Origin: an uncultured Verrucomicrobiota bacterium
GTDB taxonomy: Bacteria > Verrucomicrobiota > Verrucomicrobiia > Opitutales > Seribacteraceae
NCBI GenBank assembly: GCA_902618175.1
Contig: CACMZN010000014.1
Span: forward strand, 1 to 47,480
Direction of reading: 5' to 3'
DNA length: 47,480 nucleotides
Part shown: one piece after another, positions 42,588 to 47,480 of the stretch
Position numbering within the stretch: position 1 is the first letter of the stretch
Layout: the number at the start of each line of letters is the position of its first letter
Notes under the pieces: generated by a model
Seen by the model: only the letters and a program-made list of their open reading frames with translations
Databases searched by the model: none
What the model was told of the DNA's origin: nothing
Program-made: the position numbers and the translations under genes

Positions 42588-43772
42588 GCCACCCAAATCA
42601 GAACCTGCGGTGGAAAAGTCTGCATGACTAACAGAAGATATCTCATCCAAAGTGTCACTCCCTACAGCAAAAGTCAGGGTTTCTGGTTTAAATGAAGAAA
42701 TAACAAAGCTTTCTGTACTGGAAAAGGCTTCATTGAGATAACCCAAGTCATTCGAAAATTCTGCATCGATGATACTTGCTAAATTGGTTCTTTCGAGAGG
42801 GTTCTCGCCAAAGCTAAAGTGAAAAGCGGGTCGATCAAAGGTAAAGATTGAACTTAGTCCCGAATCCAAACTGCCTTCAATGAACGTACGCCAGTTTCCA
42901 TCCATATCTTCATCAATTTCAGCAATAAATTGCTTACCCTCAGCCTTAAAGTGGGCACGTAATTTAGTTTTTTTACTCCAGTCTTTGGAAGAAGAGTTAA
43001 TTAAATTCCAATCCATATACAGCTCGTCAAAACCAGTATTAAATGGGCTCCATCTGTACCTGGCAAATATACTTGAAGAACCAGAGATTTGCGCATAGTA
43101 CCCTCCTTCTGAAGAACCTACAATAATTAAAGAATCATCAGAGGAGAAATCACTCATCCACTCTCCCGACCAATTTTGATATGTTGGTATAGTGTATCTA
43201 AACCAATATCTTGTCGTAGAGTTTTCGTCGACATCCTCTGAAAGTAACCAGTCGGATTGATCATTATAAATACCGGTGGTAACCGGAGTTGGCAAAGTGG
43301 GCTTTGTATCCAAAAGCTCAATTTCAATTTTTCCGACAATACCATGAGGGTTTTGACCATCCGAACGATGCCCTGCGAGATTTATTACTGGATAAAAGGT
43401 TCCAGTTGCTTTTTTGTCGTTTATCATGACGACTGACGCTTTCCAAAAACTTAATTTGGGAAGCTGCATCCAATAATCCAATTCGAACTTATTCGGATAT
43501 GTTTTGTTGTATGTAAAGAAAATTTGCTTATGCATGTGCTCCTTATTGAAACCCAGATACATTGAACCGTTTTCAACATATGCATACGATAGTTCTCTAA
43601 TGCTTGGAATGGTGAAAGTCTCATTTCCATCCAAGATAATTTCCATTTCCTCATTTTCGGTAATAACTTTGAGAAAAATACCCTCCAAGGAGTCAGGTGC
43701 CCAATCGGCGGCACGCCCGAAAGAAAAAAGGGTAAAGACACAGAAAGTTAGAAACAATGAATACTTTTTCAT
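42348..43772 (-). CDS. Secreted protein of unknown function with Trp-rich C terminus
   Basis: A 474-aa exported protein (signal peptide about 1-21, ending GRA before ADWAPD). Residues about 22-380 are beta-rich and aromatic and contain segments such as YLGFNKEHMHKQIFFTYN, ATGTFYPVINLAGHRSDGQ and GEWMSDFSSDDSLIIVG. I recognise no family. The pattern of a value measured twice (lengths about 150 each) might reflect two beta-sandwich domains, but this is a guess. Residues 396-474 are the full Trp-rich domain. It begins 61 bp after the DjlA-like gene on the same strand and precedes the propeller protein by 88 bp. Confidence 0.82.
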   Translation of the reverse strand: MKKYSLFLTFCVFTLFSFGRAADWAPDSLEGIFLKVITENEEMEIILDGNETFTIPSIRELSYAYVENGSMYLGFNKEHMHKQIFFTYNKTYPNKFELDYWMQLPKLSFWKASVVMINDKKATGTFYPVINLAGHRSDGQNPHGIVGKIEIELLDTKPTLPTPVTTGIYNDQSDWLLSEDVDENSTTRYWFRYTIPTYQNWSGEWMSDFSSDDSLIIVGSSEGGYYAQISGSSSIFARYRWSPFNTGFDELYMDWNLINSSSKDWSKKTKLRAHFKAEGKQFIAEIDEDMDGNWRTFIEGSLDSGLSSIFTFDRPAFHFSFGENPLERTNLASIIDAEFSNDLGYLNEAFSSTESFVISSFKPETLTFAVGSDTLDEISSVSHADFSTAGSDLGGGWHSLDWFGYYYASSGGWLYHLDHGWVYPVASAFDSFWFYSSNHGWLWATHSTYPWTWFDHGQHWKYYQINAGTWYTPS

Positions 43773-43833
43773 GACCGGAGAGATATCCGATCAAGCTAGT
43801 AAGCTAATTGTTCAAGTAAAGATTTTAATCAAA

Positions 43834-44595
43834 TCAGTATAATCCACGGGCTTTGCGGACCACCTGATGTGCTTGGTTGATCTTCGCCAGTTGGTTATTG
43901 GCGAAGGCAACGAATTCCTCCGGCAGATTTTTACTTCTCAACTTGTCGGGGTGAAAATCGGCCGCCTTGGCACGATAGGCTTTCTTGAGCTCGAGCTCCG
44001 AGCAGTCCCGGGCCAAGCCCAATGCGTCGTATGCTTCCTCAAGCGAAAGGGTATCCACTGAGGGATCATGCTGGGGTGGGGCATATCCACCCCGAATCCA
44101 TGAACGGAGGGTCCCGGGTTGAAGCTTGAGTCTTTCCTCTCCGCGCAAAAGGAAGCGAACCTGCATTTCATTGAGTTTTTCTCCGTTGGAGCGGACAATC
44201 TCAAAAAGTCCGCCGAGAAAGGACTGAGCCACGGTGGGTTCGTAACCGATCATTTTCCCGACTTCCTTGAAATCCTCATCAATGGATCGCCGACTACCTT
44301 TAGCCTTGCGGAAGACGTTCTTGGCGAATTCAGCAGTTTTTTCATCCAGACCCATGCGTTGCATGAGAGACTCGGTCACGGCAATCTCTTCGGCAGAGAT
44401 CCGGCCATCTGCCTTGGCCACCTTCGCAGCGCAGGAAAAGAAATAAGCAAGATAGAGGACGCGTGCCTTTCGTTCGTCCTGAGTGGCGGGATCGTCCTCA
44501 TCGTACAGATGACCGAGCGCCGCACCAGCAAGAGCCCCGATCGGTCCACCAAACATCCCGATACCGGTTCCGATCAATTTACCCCACCAATTCAT
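43834..44595 (-). CDS. DjlA-like TerB/J-domain co-chaperone
   Basis: A 253-aa protein in three parts: a Gly-rich hydrophobic N terminus (about 5-30, GTGIGMFGGPIGALAGAALG) likely to anchor it in a membrane, a TerB-like helical domain (about 45-160, AAKVAKADGRISAEEIAV), and a C-terminal J domain (about 185-253) with the HPD motif in AADFHPDKLRSK. The layout matches DjlA, a membrane co-chaperone that stimulates DnaK. SLEEAYDALGLARDCSELEL is helix I of the J domain. It is 5 bp downstream of the sulfatase gene, an unexpected but close pairing, and is followed by a Trp-rich-domain protein. Confidence 0.9.
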   Translation of the reverse strand: MNWWGKLIGTGIGMFGGPIGALAGAALGHLYDEDDPATQDERKARVLYLAYFFSCAAKVAKADGRISAEEIAVTESLMQRMGLDEKTAEFAKNVFRKAKGSRRSIDEDFKEVGKMIGYEPTVAQSFLGGLFEIVRSNGEKLNEMQVRFLLRGEERLKLQPGTLRSWIRGGYAPPQHDPSVDTLSLEEAYDALGLARDCSELELKKAYRAKAADFHPDKLRSKNLPEEFVAFANNQLAKINQAHQVVRKARGLY

Positions 44596-44600
44596 CCGAT

Positions 44601-46013
44601 TTACTTATTCTCCTTTTTCCCTATGGAATAAGCTGATTTGGGATCATATTTAGGATTTGGCTCGCTGGGTACGGGTGCCTTGACTTCTTTGCGCCATGCA
44701 AGCATGACCTGGTGCATTTCCCTGGTCTTTTCTGGCATTTGCCCGGCTAAATTAATGGTTTCTGCGAGATCGTTCTTGGTATCATAGAGTTCAAGGATTC
44801 CATCCTCGAAGAATTCGATCAATTTCCAATCTCCCATCCGCACGGCGGCCGCCGGAGTGGTACGAAAATCTTCCGGTCGCTTGACGCTGCCTTGAAGATA
44901 AGCAGGGAAATGCCAATGTATGGCCCTGCGTTTCAAGCGAGCATCACTCTCTTTCAGCAAGGGCATCAAGCTGATTCCGTCAAGTGTGTAATTTTTTGGC
45001 GCCGGAGTACCGGTGGCTTCGAGCAGCGTGGGATAAAAATCGATTCCAATGACGTTTTCTCGGCAGATTGAACCCGGCTTGGTAACGCCGGGCCACTTGA
45101 CGATCATTGGTTCGCGTATGCCTCCCTCGTACAACATGCCCTTAGATCCGCGAAGGGGTGAGTTGGATGTGACTGGGCCATGACCACCGTTGTCCGAGAA
45201 AAATAGAACGATGGTGTTTTCTGACAAATCCAGTTCCTCAAGTTTGGCCAACACCATCCCCACGCTGTCATCGGTACTCTCTATCATGGCGGCATAAGCC
45301 GGGTTATTGTGGCGATCGGTGGCTTTCTTGCGCTGATATTTCTTAATCAATTCTTCCTTCGCCTCAATGGGTGTATGAACCGCATAATGTGTGAAGTAGA
45401 GGAAGAAGGGCTTGTCTTTGCATTGTTCTATGAATTTGCAGGCTTCCCTACCCAAACGGTCGGTCAGGTATTCGCCTTTGTTCTTCTGTTCGAGATTAGG
45501 ATATTTGTAAGGGCTATGGTATCCGCCGCCACTCGGGCTTCCCCACTGCTTGCCCGCCACATTGAAGTCGAAGCCTTGTGTCGTGGGATCTTTCCCGAGA
45601 TGCCATTTGCCGATGGTCGCTGTGACGTATCCTGCAGCTTGTAGGGATTCCCCCAAAGTGACGAATTCGTCCGCCAGATGTATGGTATTCCTTATTGGAA
45701 TGAGCTTCCGGTGCTTGGCTGATCCGCGATCCGAGTTGTTCACCGTATAGATGCCATGCCTGGGAGTATATTGACCGGACATCAGACAAGCCCGACTGGG
45801 AGCACAGTTGGGAGCGGCAGCGTAGGCATTCATAAAGACGGTTCCCTCGCTTGCCAGGCGATCAATGTGAGGACTCTCGTAGTATTTGGATCCCATGAAG
45901 CCAAGATCCGTCCAACCAAGATCGTCGATGAAGAAAAAAACCACGTTGGGTTTGGCTTTGAGGCTAAAAGAAATGATTACCAGCAAACAAAGACTTGTGA
46001 TTCGTACAAACAT
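44601..46013 (-). CDS. Secreted sulfatase (family S1, formylglycine-dependent)
   Basis: A 470-aa sulfatase with signal peptide (about 1-20, ending LKA before KPNVV). Metal ligands D30-D31 lie in FFFIDDLGWTDLG. The formylglycine motif is C70-A-P-S-R74, followed by ACLMSGQYTPRHG. TIGKWHLGKDPTTQGFD, FFSDNGGHG (second metal Asp-Asn) and LRGSKGMLYEGGIREPMI are classic arylsulfatase/N-acetylgalactosamine-sulfatase blocks. It probably removes sulfate from algal or animal polysaccharides outside the cytoplasm. The start ATG at 46013 replaces a longer frame to 46064 because it begins the signal peptide. It is co-directional with, and 5 bp from, the DjlA-like gene. Confidence 0.94.
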   Translation of the reverse strand: MFVRITSLCLLVIISFSLKAKPNVVFFFIDDLGWTDLGFMGSKYYESPHIDRLASEGTVFMNAYAAAPNCAPSRACLMSGQYTPRHGIYTVNNSDRGSAKHRKLIPIRNTIHLADEFVTLGESLQAAGYVTATIGKWHLGKDPTTQGFDFNVAGKQWGSPSGGGYHSPYKYPNLEQKNKGEYLTDRLGREACKFIEQCKDKPFFLYFTHYAVHTPIEAKEELIKKYQRKKATDRHNNPAYAAMIESTDDSVGMVLAKLEELDLSENTIVLFFSDNGGHGPVTSNSPLRGSKGMLYEGGIREPMIVKWPGVTKPGSICRENVIGIDFYPTLLEATGTPAPKNYTLDGISLMPLLKESDARLKRRAIHWHFPAYLQGSVKRPEDFRTTPAAAVRMGDWKLIEFFEDGILELYDTKNDLAETINLAGQMPEKTREMHQVMLAWRKEVKAPVPSEPNPKYDPKSAYSIGKKENK

Positions 46014-46090
46014 GATCCAAAGCCAAAAAGGTAATGGGATAACCGTCAAACTCGATTCCTTCACAAGAACCGAAAAAAACTTTCAGTCAA

Positions 46091-46570
46091 TCAACTTCTT
46101 CGGTAGGGTTCAGGATTGGGGCCAATGGGATTACCGGTGTTCGGAATGACTTGTACGCAGCGATCGTCCCAAAGTTCGATCATATCCATATCTTTGGCGT
46201 TGGTAATTTCAAGATCTGGAAGTCCATGCTTCTTGAGCCATGAACGAATGGGAGGAACAGCATCTTTCGGATTTTGGGCCCGAGCAGTGACGATCTTTAC
46301 ACGGTAACCCATTTCCAACCAGATTTTGACCCGCTTCATCATGTTGGGAACGGGTTTGCCAATATGTTCAAAGCCTTGCCAAGGCTCGGCTTCCGCCAAC
46401 GTCCCATCGAGATCCACTCCTATCCATTGCAGGGATTCTGATTTTTCTCCAAATTCTTCACGGTCGGTCAAGGGAAGTCCTTTCGCATGAGGTATTTGTA
46501 CGATGGGCTTTTTTTTTCCTGAAAATGCTTTTGCAAAAGATTGAAACATAGGGAATGGATTCATAATCAT
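46091..46570 (-). CDS. HAD-superfamily phosphatase-like protein
   Basis: A 159-aa cytoplasmic protein. The nucleophile motif D53-L-D55-G-T57 in IGVDLDGTLAE is HAD motif I. VTARAQNPKD near 95 gives the motif II Thr region, and MIELWDDRCVQVIPNTG near 130 holds the motif IV acidic pair. The fold is small with no cap, like phosphatases of the phage/polynucleotide-kinase C-terminal type, so the substrate is open. The N-terminal 45 residues are Lys/Pro-rich and unassigned. It lies 77 bp upstream of the sulfatase gene on the same strand and diverges from the M50-like gene over 39 bp. Confidence 0.8.
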   Translation of the reverse strand: MIMNPFPMFQSFAKAFSGKKKPIVQIPHAKGLPLTDREEFGEKSESLQWIGVDLDGTLAEAEPWQGFEHIGKPVPNMMKRVKIWLEMGYRVKIVTARAQNPKDAVPPIRSWLKKHGLPDLEITNAKDMDMIELWDDRCVQVIPNTGNPIGPNPEPYRRS

Positions 46571-46609
46571 TTGCGCATTAACAATTAGTCCGCAAGATCA
46601 ATTGAAATT

Positions 46610-47143
46610 ATGGTTTCATGGACAAGTTCTTTTGATTATTTCAGTTTGGAAGGAATCCCTTGGTTGATAGGTGCTTGGCTAGCTTTAATTTTCTTCAGAC
46701 CATTGGCCACGCTGTTGCATGAATGCGGTCATTTGCTGCCGACTTGGCTACTTACTAAAGGATCCATACAAGTGAGAATCGGATCCGACTTCAACCATTC
46801 CATTCAAATTGGGCGGCGGATCGAACTTTTCCTTTCCCTGCGCAATCCGATGGAAGGAGTTACCATTTGCGAAGACGAAAACTTGAAAAAAATTTCCCAA
46901 GCAATCATTCTTCTGGGTGGACCATGTTTTTCGCTCGGATTTGCTGCTGCAACGGGTTGGGCGCTTCTGAGTCATGCAAACCCCGTTTGGTTGGAGATAT
47001 TGATGGTGGGAATGCTTTGCGCCCATGCTCTCGCTTTCTTGCGTTCCGTAGTACCCATGAGGTTAAAGGCGACAAAGTCCTATCCCCAAGGACCACCCAG
47101 CGACGGTCTGCAGCTTATTCAGTTGCTTACACAAAGAGATTAG
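46610..47143 (+). CDS. Small M50-like membrane protein (putative zinc metalloprotease)
   Basis: A 177-aa membrane protein with a metalloprotease-type motif H37-E38-C39-G40-H41 in LATLLHECGHLLP within the first hydrophobic segment, and a second possible ligand, D165, in PSDGLQL near the C terminus. This matches the order seen in site-2 protease-like M50 enzymes (HExxH in helix 1, a Pro-Asp-Gly motif late). A further hydrophobic stretch spans about 97-145. It is shorter than usual M50 proteases, so catalysis is unproven and similarity is inferred from motifs only. Its TAG overlaps the converging ABC exporter stop by four bases. Confidence 0.65.
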   Translation: MVSWTSSFDYFSLEGIPWLIGAWLALIFFRPLATLLHECGHLLPTWLLTKGSIQVRIGSDFNHSIQIGRRIELFLSLRNPMEGVTICEDENLKKISQAIILLGGPCFSLGFAAATGWALLSHANPVWLEILMVGMLCAHALAFLRSVVPMRLKATKSYPQGPPSDGLQLIQLLTQRD

Positions 47144-47480
47144 GAGACTGAATTGGTATTCTGCTGATCATAAAGTCTACGATAAAGAGTACAGGACTGA
47201 TGAATTTCATCGTGGGATCCATCGGCCACAATTTTTCCCTCGTCTAGAACGATGATTCGATTCGCCAAGCGGATGGAACTGAAACGATGGGCGATCAGCA
47301 AGGTGGTTTTGCCCTTTATGAGCTCGGACATGGCTTGGTGTATCTTTTCCTCATTCTCCGAATCAAGAGCGGAGGTTGCCTCATCGAGAATGAGAATTGG
47401 AGAATTTCGATGAAATGCCCGTGCCATGGCCAATCGCTGTACTTGGCCACCAGACAAAAGACTGCCGTTTTCTCCGAGTC
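47140..47480 (-). CDS. ABC exporter, C-terminal part of the ATPase domain (cut by window edge)
   Basis: The 3' end of an ABC transporter of the MsbA/ABCB type. It carries the signature LLSGGQVQRLAMARA, Walker B ILILDEATSALD with the following Asp-loop, and the H-loop LLIAHRFSSI. GKIVADGSHDEI and LYRRLYDQQ are the usual exporter C terminus. Coding continues beyond position 47480, where LGENGS leads into the signature, so the Walker A motif, membrane domain and start are outside the window. A lipid A/lipid flippase or other exporter is equally possible. Confidence 0.92.
   Translation of the reverse strand, partial: LGENGSLLSGGQVQRLAMARAFHRNSPILILDEATSALDSENEEKIHQAMSELIKGKTTLLIAHRFSSIRLANRIIVLDEGKIVADGSHDEIHQSCTLYRRLYDQQNTNSVS

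Overview
The window looks like a chromosomal segment of a Gram-negative, probably marine member of the PVC superphylum, most likely Verrucomicrobiota (Opitutae/Puniceicoccales-like). This is inferred from several features together: an Lpt/HprK cluster, two secreted sulfatases, planctomycete/verrucomicrobial-style secreted PQQ propellers and DUF4432 proteins, an AroE variant of the type I associate with this group, Chlamydia Pmp-like GGA(I/L)/FxxN beta-helix repeats, and gene starts that mostly lack a clear Shine-Dalgarno sequence. I see no tRNA, rRNA, CRISPR array, transposase or phage gene.

Layout. 1-5.1 kb: 3' half of carB, purU, a secreted sulfatase, and a membrane-anchored YfgM-like/FKBP fusion. 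5.1-7.7 kb: a tight minus-strand operon of DUF4013-like membrane protein, FmdB zinc ribbon, DJ-1/YajL and zinc dehydrogenase. 7.7-9.3 kb: ispA and a methyltransferase-like protein. 9.3-16.7 kb: a two-armed carbohydrate locus, with AroE-like dehydrogenase, DUF4432 lipoprotein and secreted PQQ propeller on the minus strand, diverging from an RbsBAC-type sugar ABC transporter on the plus strand. 16.7-20.3 kb: DEDDy exonuclease and metallo-beta-lactamase-fold protein (minus), PilT ATPase and anchored MsrB (plus). 20.4-25.5 kb: an LptC/LptA-like fusion, lptB and hprK, then an AT-rich 421-bp gap with DnaA boxes (candidate oriC), dnaA and a small conserved-looking protein.

25.5-33.7 kb is accessory: a secreted caspase-like peptidase with an EF-hand, a TauD-like dioxygenase, a 1515-aa secreted metzincin/beta-helix/cadherin protein, and a multiply frameshifted alpha/beta-hydrolase pseudogene. 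33.7-39.1 kb: a secreted protein of unknown role, hemL, nadE and maf. 39.1-43.8 kb: three adjacent secreted proteins with unrelated N-terminal parts (tandem CBM5/12-like modules with an InlB-like repeat; a delta-60-like propeller; an unknown domain). 43.8-47.5 kb: a DjlA-like TerB/J protein, a second sulfatase, a HAD phosphatase-like protein, an M50-like membrane protein and the 3' end of an ABC exporter.

The most notable observation is a Trp/Tyr-rich C-terminal domain of about 55-90 residues. It is shared by four secreted proteins (ends at 32768, 40497, 40517 and 42348) whose other domains are unrelated. It is always at the extreme C terminus and always follows a signal-peptide-bearing protein, as a sorting or surface-attachment module would. 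I know of no named family for it. Other points worth checking are a sugar permease with a periplasmic-binding-protein-like insertion, an AroE homologue with a changed substrate motif, and the PPIase/YfgM and LptC/LptA fusions.
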